Shown here in pieces: positions 9,920 through 19,665 of a DNA stretch of 64,000 bases. The first letter of the stretch is position 1; every line of letters starts with the position of its first letter. Below the pieces are notes generated by a model. The model was not told the origin of the DNA and made no database searches. It saw only the letters and a program-made list of their open reading frames with translations. This DNA comes from Chloracidobacterium sp. N (lineage in GTDB: Bacteria > Acidobacteriota > Blastocatellia > Chloracidobacteriales > Chloracidobacteriaceae). The position numbers were made by a program, and so were the translations under genes. Where the stretch lies: positions 1-64,000 of the forward strand of contig NZ_CP072642.1 of the NCBI RefSeq assembly GCF_018304765.1, given 5' to 3'.

Positions 9920-11236
9920 ATGACGAATCACGTGCGGATTGCTGATTTTGCCGCCAACCTTGGGCAGACCATCACCATCAGGGGTTGGCTTTATAACGCC
10001 CGTTCGAGCGGAAAACTGCTGTTTCTCGAAATCCGTGACGGTTCCGGCATCGTGCAGGGGATCGTGGCCAAAAATGCCGTTTCCGAAGAAGTCTGGAACC
10101 GGGCGGCGGCGTTGACCCAGGAATCCTCCATCATTGTCACCGGAACACCCCGTGAACACCCCAAGCGGCCCGGTGTGTACGAACTCGACGTACACGACCT
10201 CACCATCGTCCAACTGGCGCAGGATTATCCCATCACGCCCAAGGAACACGGCATCGAGTTTCTGATGGACCACCGCCACCTGTGGCTGCGCTCGAAACGG
10301 CAGCACGCCATCCTGCGCGTCCGGCACGAAGTTGTCCGCGCGGTCCGCGACTTTCTCGACAACGATGGCTTCATTCTGGCCGACACCCCCATCCTGACGC
10401 CGGCGGCCTGTGAAGGCACCACGACCCTGTTCGAGCTGGATTACTTTGACGACGGCAAAGCCTACCTTACGCAGTCAGGGCAGCTTTACAACGAGGCCAC
10501 CGCCGCCGCCTTCGGCAAGGTCTATTGCTTCGGCCCGACGTTTCGCGCCGAAAAGTCCAAGACCCGCCGCCACCTGACGGAGTTCTGGATGGTTGAACCG
10601 GAAGTCGCCTACGCAACGCTGGAAGACATGATGGTGCTGGCCGAACGTTTCCTGAGCTTCATCGTGGCGCGTGTCCTGGAGCGCCGCCGGGAAGAACTCA
10701 AGCTGCTCGAACGCGATACAGGCAAGCTGGAAGCCGTCACCGCACCGTTTCCACGTCTGCCCTACGATGAAGCCGTGCGGATGCTTCACGAGGCGCATCT
10801 GGCCGGCAAGCTCGAACACGATTTTGTCTGGGGAGGCGATTTCGGCGCACCGGATGAGACCTATCTGGCGCAGCAGTTTGACCGCCCGGTGATCGTTCAT
10901 CGCTATCCGGCGCAGGTCAAGGCGTTTTACATGGAGGAAGACCCGGAGCGCCCGGAACTGGCACTGTGCATGGACGTGCTCGCCCCGGAGGGCTACGGGG
11001 AAATCATCGGCGGCGGCCAACGCATGCAATCCTGCGACCGGCTTGCGCACCGTATCGCCGAGCACAACCTGCCCCGCGAGGCTTTTGAGTGGTATCTTGA
11101 TCTGCGCCGGTACGGCACGGTGCCCCACGCCGGCTTTGGCATGGGCATCGAGCGGTGCGTCGCCTGGTTGTGCGGGCTGGAACACGTCCGCGAAACGATT
11201 CCTTTTCCACGCATGCTGTACCGGCTGCGACCCTGA
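9920..11236 (+). CDS. asnS: Asparaginyl-tRNA synthetase
   Basis: Charges tRNA-Asn with asparagine. It is a class IIb synthetase of 438 residues from ATG 9920. An N-terminal OB-fold anticodon-binding domain (about 5-110, [20 protein letters not shown]) is followed by the catalytic core. Motif 2 is [22 protein letters not shown] late segment reads [16 protein letters not shown], typical of AsnRS where AspRS differs. Motif 3 is [15 protein letters not shown]. The frame is open upstream to 9668 but that part is antisense to folE and unlike AsnRS, so the ATG at the OB-fold is chosen. Confidence 0.95.
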   Translation: MTNHVRIADFAANLGQTITIRGWLYNARSSGKLLFLEIRDGSGIVQGIVAKNAVSEEVWNRAAALTQESSIIVTGTPREHPKRPGVYELDVHDLTIVQLAQDYPITPKEHGIEFLMDHRHLWLRSKRQHAILRVRHEVVRAVRDFLDNDGFILADTPILTPAACEGTTTLFELDYFDDGKAYLTQSGQLYNEATAAAFGKVYCFGPTFRAEKSKTRRHLTEFWMVEPEVAYATLEDMMVLAERFLSFIVARVLERRREELKLLERDTGKLEAVTAPFPRLPYDEAVRMLHEAHLAGKLEHDFVWGGDFGAPDETYLAQQFDRPVIVHRYPAQVKAFYMEEDPERPELALCMDVLAPEGYGEIIGGGQRMQSCDRLAHRIAEHNLPREAFEWYLDLRRYGTVPHAGFGMGIERCVAWLCGLEHVRETIPFPRMLYRLRP

Positions 11237-11275
11237 AGCCCCGAAGAAACACAGAAAGGTGCGGCGAGACCCACG

Positions 11276-12154
11276 ATGCGGCCGAGAATGACATCACTCT
11301 GGTTGGCGCTCTTTCTGGTGGGTTGGCTGCCGGGCGCCTTGGTTGCCCAGTCACCCACCAGTCCAACACCAACCAGCCCGACGCAGGCTTCTGCGCTGAC
11401 GCCAACCGACACCGTCCAGACGTTTTACCGCCTGCTGCGGGAACAGCGGTTTACCGAGGCTTTCCAACTGCACGTCTGCGGCCCGGCCGTTGAAAAAATG
11501 ACGCCCCAGCAGTTGGCCGAACTGGAGCCCGAATTTCTGAAGCTGATTGGGGGGATTCCCGAAAAGCTCACGACGAGCGGCGAAACCGTCACCGGGGACG
11601 ACGCCACGGTGTTTGTCGTCGTGCCGGCCGACGCCACGCCGGGCAGCCAGCCGGCACGAACCACAACGGCCCCGGTGGGACTCATTCGCAGCAACGGCCG
11701 CTGGCTCATCGGCGACCGTGAGACCCAGGCGCTGGCCCTGGCCCACGGCGGAAACTTCTTCAAGCTGAGCGAGGAAGGCGTTTTCGTCAAAATGACCCAG
11801 AACGAAGACGCCATGGCGCGCCTGGTGACGCAGTTGGTGGAAATCGAGCAGGTATTTGCCCGCAACAACCGGGGGCAGTACGGCACGCTCCCGGAACTCG
11901 TCACGCGCCGGGACGAGTTCCGGGAAGACATCGCCCGCCTGCTGGCATCGCTCGAAAGCGGGGAAATCCTCGGACACACGATCACCATCGAGGTAACGCC
12001 CGACCGCCGGGACTTTGCCGTCTATGTCGTTCCCAAGCGGCACAACTACGACGGCCGCTACTCGTTTTATGCCGACCGCAGCGGCGTTCGTTACCGCAAC
12101 TATGGCGGCGCACGCATCGAGAAGGACACGCCCGGCAACAAGACCCTCAACTAA
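11276..12154 (+). CDS. Exported two-domain protein, NTF2-like plus pilin-like C-terminus
   Basis: A signal peptide (MTSLWLALFLVGWLPGALVAQ, from the second ATG at 11288) is followed by a Thr/Pro/Ser linker. A domain of about 110 residues then has the NTF2/DUF4878-like pattern (VQTFYRLLREQRFTEAF, later GLIRSNGRWLIGD). The last part (residues about 175-285) resembles the globular part of type IV pilin-like proteins: an early helix with QNEDAMARLVTQLVEIEQVFA, a GQYGTLPEL stretch, and a beta-rich end (FAVYVVPKRHNY). Both domain calls are by eye. The function is unknown. The trans-sulfuration gene starts 28 bp later, so they may be co-transcribed. Confidence 0.7.
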   Translation: MRPRMTSLWLALFLVGWLPGALVAQSPTSPTPTSPTQASALTPTDTVQTFYRLLREQRFTEAFQLHVCGPAVEKMTPQQLAELEPEFLKLIGGIPEKLTTSGETVTGDDATVFVVVPADATPGSQPARTTTAPVGLIRSNGRWLIGDRETQALALAHGGNFFKLSEEGVFVKMTQNEDAMARLVTQLVEIEQVFARNNRGQYGTLPELVTRRDEFREDIARLLASLESGEILGHTITIEVTPDRRDFAVYVVPKRHNYDGRYSFYADRSGVRYRNYGGARIEKDTPGNKTLN

Positions 12155-12182
12155 GCGTTCACCGGCTGCCGAACCCAAAGCG

Positions 12183-13388
12183 ATGACCAATCACGACTCC
12201 CGCCACATCGAAACTCTGGCTGTTCACGCCGGGCGGACGCCGGACCCGGCAACCGGGGCCGTCATGCCGCCGATTCATCTGGCCACCAACTACGAGCGCG
12301 ATGCCACCGGAGCCTGCCCCCGTGGGTTTGAATACACCCGTGAAGGCAACCCCAACCGGCAGGCGCTGGAAACCAGTCTGGCGATGCTGGAGGGCGGCGC
12401 GGCTGCCGCCTGCTTTGCTTCGGGGAATGCGGCGGCGGCGGCCATCTTTCAGGCGCTGACGCCGGCGCAGCACGTCGTCATCGCGCAGGATACCTACTAC
12501 GGCACGGCCGTGCTGCTCAAAGACATCTTTGCTGCCTGGGCGCTGGAAGCCACCTTCGTGGATGCAACCGACCCGGAAGCCATTGCGGCTGCCATGCGCC
12601 CGCAGACGGCGATGGTCTGGGTTGAAACGCCCTCCAATCCGCTGCTGTCCGTCGTGGACATTGCCCGCGCGGCCGCCATTGCCCATGCGCAGGGCGCGCG
12701 TCTGGTGGTGGAAAACACCCTGGGGACGCCCGTCCTTCAGCGGCCGTTCGAGTTTGGCGCGGATTTGGTCGTTCACTCGACGACGAAGTTCCTGGGTGGA
12801 CACAGTGATGTGCTCGGCGGGGTGGTGGTGACGAACGTTGTGGACGAGTTCTTTCAGCGGCTCCGGCGCATCCAGGTCATTGGCGGCGCGGTGCCGTCAC
12901 CCTTTGACTGTTGGCTGTTGCAGCGGAGTCTGAAAACCCTTCCCTGCCGGGTTCGGGCGCAGTCCGAAACGGCGCTCAAGGTGGCGCGCTTTCTGGCGAC
13001 ACACAAGCGCGTCGAACGGGTGCTGTATCCGGGACTGCCGGAGCATCCCGGCTACCTGACAGCCAAACAGCAGATGAGCGGTTTTGGGGGCGTGCTGTCG
13101 TTCACGCTCAAGGAAGGTGACGCTGCCGCCAGGGCGTTGCCGTCGCGTACGCGCATTTTCACCCACGCCACGAGCATCGGCGGGGTGGAGAGTCTCATTG
13201 AGCATCGCGCTTCGGCGGAAGGGCCCGACACCCGCGCGCCGCAAAATCTGGTTCGCCTGTCCATCGGGCTGGAGCATCCCGACGATCTCATTGCCGACCT
13301 GGCGCAGGCGTTGGGCGATGTGCCACAGCCGGAACCGAAGCCGGTCTTTCCGGGCGGGCGACTGCTCCGATCTCCCGGAAAGCCATAG
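12183..13388 (+). CDS. Cys/Met metabolism PLP-dependent enzyme (cystathionine gamma-synthase/lyase family)
   Basis: A fold-type I PLP enzyme of the trans-sulfuration family, 401 residues from ATG 12183. Visible features are PPIHLATNYERDA at the N-terminus, YTREGNPNRQALE, the cofactor-stacking CFASGNAAAAA region, and the Schiff-base lysine in VHSTTKFLGGHSDVLGG. The usual aspartate that contacts the PLP nitrogen (VDNTF) reads VENTL, so Glu replaces Asp. Family members make or split cystathionine or O-acetylhomoserine derivatives; the exact reaction cannot be chosen here. The frame is open to 12015, but the upstream part is the shadow of the previous gene. Confidence 0.88.
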   Translation: MTNHDSRHIETLAVHAGRTPDPATGAVMPPIHLATNYERDATGACPRGFEYTREGNPNRQALETSLAMLEGGAAAACFASGNAAAAAIFQALTPAQHVVIAQDTYYGTAVLLKDIFAAWALEATFVDATDPEAIAAAMRPQTAMVWVETPSNPLLSVVDIARAAAIAHAQGARLVVENTLGTPVLQRPFEFGADLVVHSTTKFLGGHSDVLGGVVVTNVVDEFFQRLRRIQVIGGAVPSPFDCWLLQRSLKTLPCRVRAQSETALKVARFLATHKRVERVLYPGLPEHPGYLTAKQQMSGFGGVLSFTLKEGDAAARALPSRTRIFTHATSIGGVESLIEHRASAEGPDTRAPQNLVRLSIGLEHPDDLIADLAQALGDVPQPEPKPVFPGGRLLRSPGKP

Positions 13389-13410
13389 GCGCAGTCTCCA
13401 GGGTACTGGC

Positions 13411-14817
13411 TTACCGGCTGGTGCCGGCCGTGCGCGCCGCCGCGCGCTCCATGACTTCGGCCTCTTCACAGAGTGAGGGGGACATCTCCGACCCCAGAGC
13501 CAGCGGCAGCGCGCCGCCGCTGTCGGCGGCTACCATCGAGATGATTTCTTCCTGAAGCGGCCGCAGGCTGTGCGGGGAGCCGCGCTCCAGAATGGCAAAG
13601 AACAGAAGCCCCCGCTTCTGGGTGTACAGAATGCCGGCCAGCGCGCTCGTGGAAGACAGCGTCCCGGTTTTGCCGATGACGGTGCCCATCAGGTCCGGGT
13701 TGGTGAAGCGGCGTTGCAGGGTGCCGTTGTCAATCCCGGCTATCGGCAGCAGTTCGCCCAGGGAGATGTTCCGCCTTTCGAGCCAGTTGACGGCATAGCG
13801 CATGAGCCTGACCGTCGCGCGGGGCGTGATGGCGTTTTGCCCAAGGCCGGAGGTCGTTTGCAGATAGACTTCCTGGGGCGGCAGCTTGACCTTTTCGATA
13901 AGGTACTGCCGCACGCCGGCTGCGCCGCCCACCCGCGCGCCGACGATGTGGGTCATTTCGTTGTGACTGTAGGCGTTGATGGATTTGAGAATCTTCAGAA
14001 GCGGTGACGAGCGGTACTCCAGCAAGGGGTAACGGGGCGTCGTGTGGTCATCGGCAATGGCCGTGCCGGGCGAGATTGTAATGCCGTGATAGACCGGCAT
14101 CTGACCGAACGCCTTGACGCCACGCACCGCGTTCCAGACCGCTTCGGTTTTGGGCGTCCAGCGGCTCCGGTCAAGGGTGGTGAGAATTTCACTCCCAATA
14201 ACCGCCGGCTGTGAGCGCAGATTGAGCAGCATGCCGGACCCAATCCGAAGGTTGCCCTGGATGTTGCGAATACCCATCTCGTAAAGCTTCTCGCCGATGA
14301 GAAACAGGCTTTCCGTCACGAAGGACGGGTCCTGTTCGCCGCTGAACACCAGGTCGCCCATGAGCGTCCCGGTGGACCAGTCTATCGCGCCGGTGTAGCT
14401 GATGCGGGTCGGATAGCGATAGTTGACTCCCAGGGACTCAAGCGCCGCCATCGAGGTCATGACCTTCGTGACCGACGCCGGGTTGTACATCAGCCCCTCG
14501 TTCAGGCTCAGAACCGGTGTGCCATCCAGCGCCTCGAAGTAGATGCCGTGCGGTTGTACCGAACGGGAATGGCTCAGCAGGCGGGCGGTGACGAGGTCAG
14601 GCAGCGTGAGGGGAACTGGCGGTGGCTGGACTTCCTCAAGGGGAGCGGCCGGCCCACTGGGGCTGCCGTGGACTTCACTGTGCGCCGCCCGCGCCGCCGG
14701 GGACCGGCGAAAGTCGTCGTTCGTGACGACGCGCAGACGCTGTTGCGCCATGAGGGGAAGAGTCAACAAACAGCAGGCGCTCCACAGAGCGAGCGACATC
14801 CGAACCAGGTGCTTCAT
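13411..14817 (-). CDS. dacB: D-alanyl-D-alanine carboxypeptidase/endopeptidase, PBP4 (DacB) type
   Basis: A periplasmic peptidoglycan peptidase of the S13 family that trims or cleaves stem peptides. From ATG 14817 (468 residues) a signal peptide (SLALWSACCLLTLPLMAQQ) is followed by the catalytic domain with the three penicillin-binding motifs: SVTK in NPASVTKVMTSMAAL, SHN in NAYSHNEMTHIVG, and KTG in VIGKTGTLSSTSALAGIL. An inserted domain between the first two motifs is typical of PBP4. The longer frame to 14877 lacks a good start. The gene lies 73 bp downstream of tldD on the same strand. Confidence 0.9.
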   Translation of the reverse strand: MKHLVRMSLALWSACCLLTLPLMAQQRLRVVTNDDFRRSPAARAAHSEVHGSPSGPAAPLEEVQPPPVPLTLPDLVTARLLSHSRSVQPHGIYFEALDGTPVLSLNEGLMYNPASVTKVMTSMAALESLGVNYRYPTRISYTGAIDWSTGTLMGDLVFSGEQDPSFVTESLFLIGEKLYEMGIRNIQGNLRIGSGMLLNLRSQPAVIGSEILTTLDRSRWTPKTEAVWNAVRGVKAFGQMPVYHGITISPGTAIADDHTTPRYPLLEYRSSPLLKILKSINAYSHNEMTHIVGARVGGAAGVRQYLIEKVKLPPQEVYLQTTSGLGQNAITPRATVRLMRYAVNWLERRNISLGELLPIAGIDNGTLQRRFTNPDLMGTVIGKTGTLSSTSALAGILYTQKRGLLFFAILERGSPHSLRPLQEEIISMVAADSGGALPLALGSEMSPSLCEEAEVMERAAARTAGTSR

Positions 14818-14890
14818 GGTCGAAGGCTTCCTCTCGATGCGTTGGTTAGGTGGTGATGTCCTGGCTGACCCTGGCACAGAGGGAATGATA

Positions 14891-16330
14891 CTACCGCTGT
14901 GTGCCGCCGACTGTCATCTCCGAAATTTTGATGGTCGGCAGGCCAACGCCGACCGGTACGCTCTGCCCGTCCTTGCCACAGGTGCCGACGCCGAGATCGA
15001 GTTCCATGTCACAGCCAACAGCCGTGACTTTCGTCAGGGCGTCGGGGCCGTGCCCGATGAGCGTGGCATCCTTGACCGGCGCTGTGATGCGGCCATCCTC
15101 GATGAGGTACGCTTCACTGGCCGAGAAAACGAACTTGCCGCTGGTGATGTCCACCTGGCCGCCGCCAAACTGTACGGCGTAGAGGCCGCGCCTGACGCTG
15201 CGGATGATGTCTTCGGGCGTTTCCGTTCCGGCCAGCATGTAGGTATTTGTCATCCGTGGCATGGGGATGTGCCGGTAGCTTTCCCGCCGCCCATTGCCGG
15301 TGCGCGGCACGCCGAGCAGCCGGGCGTTCAGATAGTCGTTGATGTAGCCGCGCAGGATGCCCTTTTCAATGAGCACGGTACAGGAAGTGGGGTGCCCTTC
15401 GTCATCCATATTGAGCGAGCCGCGCCGGCCGGGAAGCGTTCCGTCATCCACAATGGTACAGGCGTCACTGGCCACCCGCTGTCCGAGCAGGTCGGAAAAG
15501 GCGGAGGTTTTCTTGCGGTTGAAATCGGCTTCCAGCCCGTGCCCGATGGCTTCGTGGAGCAGGATGCCGGGCCAGCCATGCCCCAGGACGACTTCCATGG
15601 GGCCGGCGGGCGCTTCCACGGCGTCGAACTGCAACACGGCCAGCCGGACGGCCTCGCGCGCCAGCGCCTCCGGGGCCAGTTCCCCCCCGGTGAACATCCC
15701 GAAGCCGCGCCGTCCGCCGCCGCCGGCCCGTCCGGCCCGGAGTTCGCCATCCTGGTCGGCGATGCACACGACGCCAACCCGCGCCAATGGCTGGATGTCG
15801 CCGGCCAGAACGCCCTCGCTGGTGGCCACCATGACGACTTTCCACTCGTCGGCCAGACTGGCCTGCACCTTCTGAATACGCCGGTCGGCGGCGTAGCACC
15901 GTTCGTCTATGGCTTTGAGCAGCTCGATTTTGCGTTCTATCGGGAGATCGTCGCCGGCATCCGCCTGGGGATAGAGGTCATGGGCGTTGGTTTGCGGCGT
16001 TACGGCCACGGGGCCAACGGCCTGGGCCGCCTGGGCAATGCAGGCCGCCGTGCGCGCCGCCTGCCGGATGCTGGCTGGTGAAATGTCGTCGGTGTAGGCA
16101 TAGCCGGTCTTTTCTCCGGCAATGACGCGCACGCCGACCCCCTGGGCCACCGACCGGTTGGCCGTCTTGATGAGGCGCTCTTCCAGGTTCAGGGCGTTGG
16201 TGCGGCAATACTCGAAATACAGGTCGGCGTAGTCCCCACCGGCGGCGAGAGCTTCGCCGAGCAGGGCATCGAGGTCGCCGGTGGTCAGCCCATAGCGATT
16301 AAGGAAGAAGGCAATGGCATCCGTGGTCAT
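14891..16330 (-). CDS. tldD: TldD family metalloprotease
   Basis: TldD pairs with TldE/PmbA as a zinc protease that degrades unfolded peptides and processes some peptide toxins. At 479 residues it has full length. The metal motif HEAIGHGLEAD supplies the HExxxH ligands. The N-terminal YADLYFEYCRTNALNLEERL and the C-terminal LGVGTCGKDGQSVPVGVG stretches are typical of TldD. A Gly/Arg-rich loop (RAGGGGRRGFG) near residues 200-215 is unusual. ATG 16330 lies 33 bp after the alaS stop, so they are probably co-transcribed. No TldE partner gene is in this window. Confidence 0.93.
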   Translation of the reverse strand: MTTDAIAFFLNRYGLTTGDLDALLGEALAAGGDYADLYFEYCRTNALNLEERLIKTANRSVAQGVGVRVIAGEKTGYAYTDDISPASIRQAARTAACIAQAAQAVGPVAVTPQTNAHDLYPQADAGDDLPIERKIELLKAIDERCYAADRRIQKVQASLADEWKVVMVATSEGVLAGDIQPLARVGVVCIADQDGELRAGRAGGGGRRGFGMFTGGELAPEALAREAVRLAVLQFDAVEAPAGPMEVVLGHGWPGILLHEAIGHGLEADFNRKKTSAFSDLLGQRVASDACTIVDDGTLPGRRGSLNMDDEGHPTSCTVLIEKGILRGYINDYLNARLLGVPRTGNGRRESYRHIPMPRMTNTYMLAGTETPEDIIRSVRRGLYAVQFGGGQVDITSGKFVFSASEAYLIEDGRITAPVKDATLIGHGPDALTKVTAVGCDMELDLGVGTCGKDGQSVPVGVGLPTIKISEMTVGGTQR

Positions 16331-16363
16331 GCAGGACGGCTCCGGGTTACAGAAGTTGGGACC

Positions 16364-18994
16364 TCAGCCAAGGAAACGTTCAACGATGGCCGGCGTCGCC
16401 TGGAGGGCTTCAGGAAGCCTGGCGGCGTCTTTTCCGCCGGCTTCGGCGTAGTCGGCGCGACCGCCGCCGCCGCCGCCGACAATGGCCGCCAGTTCACGCA
16501 CGATGTGACCGGCCTTGAGGCGGTTGGTGAGCGCATCAGCCACCCGTACGGCGAGCGAAACCTTTTCCCCACTGCGAATGCCAATGACGACCACGGCCGG
16601 CCCCAGCCGGCCCACGAGGTGTTCCGCCAACTGACGGACGCCGGATTTGTCCAGATCGGCGGCTTCAAGCGCCAGCACGCGCACATCGCCTATCGTCCGC
16701 GTCTCGTCCAGAGCGGCTTCGGCCCGCTGCCGGGCAAGCTTGAGCCGCAGGTCTTCGATTTCACGCTCGGCCTGGCGGAGGCTGGTCTGGAGTTTCTCGA
16801 CTTGGGCCGGAATGTCGCCGGTGTCGCCGAGGCGGAACGTGGACGTGAGGCTGGAGAGAATGGCTTCATCGGCCTGAAAACGCTCAAAGGCCGCCTCGCC
16901 GGTCACGGCCACGATGCGCCGGACGCCGGCGGCAATCGAGCTTTCACTGATGATTTTGAAAAGCCCGATGTCGCCGGTGGCGGCAACGTGCGTGCCTCCG
17001 CACAGTTCCATGGAAAAGCCGGGCACTTCGACGACCCGCACGACATCGCCGTACTTTTCACCGAACAGGGCTACCGCGCCGGCGGCAACGGCGGTGTCGA
17101 GCGTCATTTCCCGCTTGGCAAGGGACGCATTGCGCCGAATCTGGGCATTGACGAGCCGTTCTATCTCGGCAATTTCGTCAGCCGACAGGGCCGCGTAGTG
17201 GGTAAAGTCAAAGCGCAGTTTGTCCGGCGCGACTTCACTTCCGGCCTGCTTGACGTGCGCGCCGAGCACTTCGCGCAGCGCCGCGTGCAGCAGGTGGGTG
17301 GCCGAGTGGTTGAGCATCGTGCGCCGGCGGCGGTCAGCATCCACGGTGGCCGTCACCTGGTCATTGGCGCGCACTTCACCGCGCAGGACCTCCACGCGAT
17401 GCACGGTGAGACCTGTCACCGGCGCGACGGTATCCGTCACCCGCAGCGTGGCGGCTTCATTTTCGAGCAGTCCCGTGTCGCCGACCTGGCCGCCGGACTC
17501 GGCATAAAACGGCGTTTCATCGAGCACGACTTCGCCGGTTTCGCCAGCCCGGAGGACTTCGACCAGCTCGCCCTGCCGGATAACGGCCCGTACGCGCAGG
17601 TCAGGCAGGGAGAGATGGTCATACCCGCGAAAAACGGTTGGCCGGCCGTCGAGTGCGGCCTGGTAGGCCGGAGCCACGGCTTTGGCCGCACCGCCTTTCC
17701 AGCTTTCACGCGCCCGAATGCGCTCTTCCGCCAGTGCCGCTTCAAAGCCGGCTTCATCCACCCGCAGCCCGCGTTGCTCGGCAATGTAGGCAATCAGGTC
17801 AAGGGGCAGACCGTAGGTCTGATAGAGATCGAAGGCATCCGCGCCGGAGACCACGCCCTGTTCGGCGCGCCGGAACGCTTCATCGAGCCGCTTGCGGCCG
17901 GCGGCCAGCGTCGTCGAAAACAGCTTTTCTTCCGTGGTGACGACGCGGGCAATGACTTCGGCCTGGGTCTGGAGTTCGGGAAAGGCCGTGGCCATGTGCG
18001 CGACCACAAATGCCGTGATGTCGTGCAGGAACAGGTTGTCAATCCCCAGCCGCCGCCCGTGCCAGATGGCGCGGCGCATGATTTTGCGCAGCACGTAGTT
18101 GCGTCCCGTGTTGCCGGGATAAATGCCGTCGGCAATGGAGAACGCCGTGGCGCGGGCGTGGTCGGCGATGACCCGCATCGAAATGCCGTCCGGGCTGTCG
18201 TAGTGGTAGTCCCTGCCGGCGCGGGCGGCAATCTGTTCGATGATGGGCAGGATGAGGTCGGTGTCGTAGTTGGTCTTCTTGCCCTGCAGAACCGAGGCCA
18301 GGCGTTCCAGACCGGCGCCGGTGTCCACGGAGGGCTTGGGCAGCGGTTTCAGCGTGCCGTCGGCGAAACGCTCGAACTGCATGAAGACCAGATTCCAGAT
18401 TTCGACGGTGGTATCGCCGGGGCCGTTGACGTACTCCGGCCGGTTGTCAGCCGGGTCATCGCCCAGAAAATAGTGGATTTCCGAGCAGGGCCCGCAGGGG
18501 CCGGTTTCGCCCATCTGCCAGAAGTTTTCCTTTTTGCCAAAGCGCAGGATGCGGTCGGCGGGCGCGCCGACCTTCTTCCACAGCGCAAAGGCTTCGTCAT
18601 CGTCCTCGTAAACCGTGAACCAGAGCCGTTCCAGCGGCAGCTTAAACTCCCGCAGGAGCAGCTCCCAGGCGAAGGCAATGGCCTCTTCCTTGAAGTAGTC
18701 GCCAAAGGAAAAATTGCCCAGCATTTCAAAAAACGTGTGATGCCGGGCCGTTTTGCCGACTTCATCCAGGTCGTTGTGCTTGCCGCCGGCGCGGATGCAC
18801 TTCTGGGATGAAGCTGCGCGGGTGTAGTCGCGGGTCTCCCGGCCCGTGAAGACATCCTTGAACTGGTTCATCCCGGCGTTGGTGAACAGCAGGGTGTCAT
18901 CCGGCGGCAGCACGGGCGAACTTTTCACAATCCGGTGGCCGTGCCGGGCAAAGTAGTCGAGAAAGCGATGGCGGATGTCGTGTCCGGTCAGCAT
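16364..18994 (-). CDS. alaS: Alanyl-tRNA synthetase
   Basis: Charges tRNA-Ala. At 876 residues it has the full bacterial length. The class II catalytic core occupies the N-terminal part, with RHGHRIVKSSPVLPPDDTLL and TARHHTFFEMLGNFSFGDYF. The editing domain contains the zinc motifs HSATHLLHAALR and CGGTHVAATGDIG. A C-Ala domain with GGGGGGRADYAEAGG closes the protein. The ATG start agrees with the conserved N-terminal helix (LTGHDIRHRFLDYF). It is followed by tldD and the PBP4 gene on the same strand. Confidence 0.97.
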   Translation of the reverse strand: MLTGHDIRHRFLDYFARHGHRIVKSSPVLPPDDTLLFTNAGMNQFKDVFTGRETRDYTRAASSQKCIRAGGKHNDLDEVGKTARHHTFFEMLGNFSFGDYFKEEAIAFAWELLLREFKLPLERLWFTVYEDDDEAFALWKKVGAPADRILRFGKKENFWQMGETGPCGPCSEIHYFLGDDPADNRPEYVNGPGDTTVEIWNLVFMQFERFADGTLKPLPKPSVDTGAGLERLASVLQGKKTNYDTDLILPIIEQIAARAGRDYHYDSPDGISMRVIADHARATAFSIADGIYPGNTGRNYVLRKIMRRAIWHGRRLGIDNLFLHDITAFVVAHMATAFPELQTQAEVIARVVTTEEKLFSTTLAAGRKRLDEAFRRAEQGVVSGADAFDLYQTYGLPLDLIAYIAEQRGLRVDEAGFEAALAEERIRARESWKGGAAKAVAPAYQAALDGRPTVFRGYDHLSLPDLRVRAVIRQGELVEVLRAGETGEVVLDETPFYAESGGQVGDTGLLENEAATLRVTDTVAPVTGLTVHRVEVLRGEVRANDQVTATVDADRRRRTMLNHSATHLLHAALREVLGAHVKQAGSEVAPDKLRFDFTHYAALSADEIAEIERLVNAQIRRNASLAKREMTLDTAVAAGAVALFGEKYGDVVRVVEVPGFSMELCGGTHVAATGDIGLFKIISESSIAAGVRRIVAVTGEAAFERFQADEAILSSLTSTFRLGDTGDIPAQVEKLQTSLRQAEREIEDLRLKLARQRAEAALDETRTIGDVRVLALEAADLDKSGVRQLAEHLVGRLGPAVVVIGIRSGEKVSLAVRVADALTNRLKAGHIVRELAAIVGGGGGGRADYAEAGGKDAARLPEALQATPAIVERFLG

Positions 18995-19155
18995 CGGGTC
19001 ACTCCTGACGGGGCAGGCACAGACAGCTCTGAAATCCGTGTTTCACTTGGCAGAGGAAAACGCCGTCGGGTCGTTTTCGGCCGGGTGGGGCGCACCCTGA
19101 AAACGCCGACGGCTACGTGCAGTCAAGCCGGGCTGGTCGCCGGCTGCCAGCCTGC

Positions 19156-19482
19156 TCACAGGTGCTTTTCGAGCATGCGGGCGATGGTATCCTTCGGATG
19201 CGCACCGGTGAGCCGTTCCTGTTCCTGGCCGTTCTTGAACACGATCAGCGTCGGGATGCCGCGAATGCCGAAGCGCGACGAGGTCTGGTTGTTTTCATCC
19301 ACGTTGAGTTTCCCAATCCGCACCCGTCCGGCGTAGTCGTTGGCGAGGGCTTCGACCGTTGGGGCCAGCATCCGGCAGGGCGCACACCAGGCTGCCCAAA
19401 AATCCACAAGCACCGGACGATCCGACTGCAACACTTCGCGCTCGAAGTTGCTGTCCGTGATTTCAATGACGTTACCGCCCAT
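19156..19482 (-). CDS. trx: Thioredoxin
   Basis: A 108-residue thioredoxin. The redox motif is WCAPC at C33 and C36; the usual Gly between the cysteines is Ala, a change that normally shifts the redox potential somewhat. The cis-proline loop ([16 protein letters not shown]) and the N-terminal [14 protein letters not shown] are standard. The start has a GGAGGAACTATC ribosome-binding region. It lies 161 bp upstream of alaS on the same strand; that gap could hold an alaS promoter, but I see no clear one. Confidence 0.93.
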   Translation of the reverse strand: MGGNVIEITDSNFEREVLQSDRPVLVDFWAAWCAPCRMLAPTVEALANDYAGRVRIGKLNVDENNQTSSRFGIRGIPTLIVFKNGQEQERLTGAHPKDTIARMLEKHL

Positions 19483-19665
19483 GATAGTTCCTCCAAAAGC
19501 TTGAGTTCACCGTTTCTTTGTATCGTCTGAAACACCGGGAACGAACTGACAGGTGATTACTAGCACACGCCTTTCGCCTTGCGCCAATAGCGAATGCTTC
19601 CGGCGGCGGGCGGCTTCCGGCGGAACCACCCGACTGAATACTGCCAAATCCGGCTGGAAAAACCT

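Noticed and set aside
14543-16081. A 512-residue plus-strand open frame
   Set aside because: It lies antisense to the PBP4 and tldD genes and has no family features.
16505-18811. A 768-residue open frame on the plus strand
   Set aside because: It is entirely antisense to alaS, which is unmistakable. Long antisense frames are expected at this GC content, and the translation has no recognisable domain.
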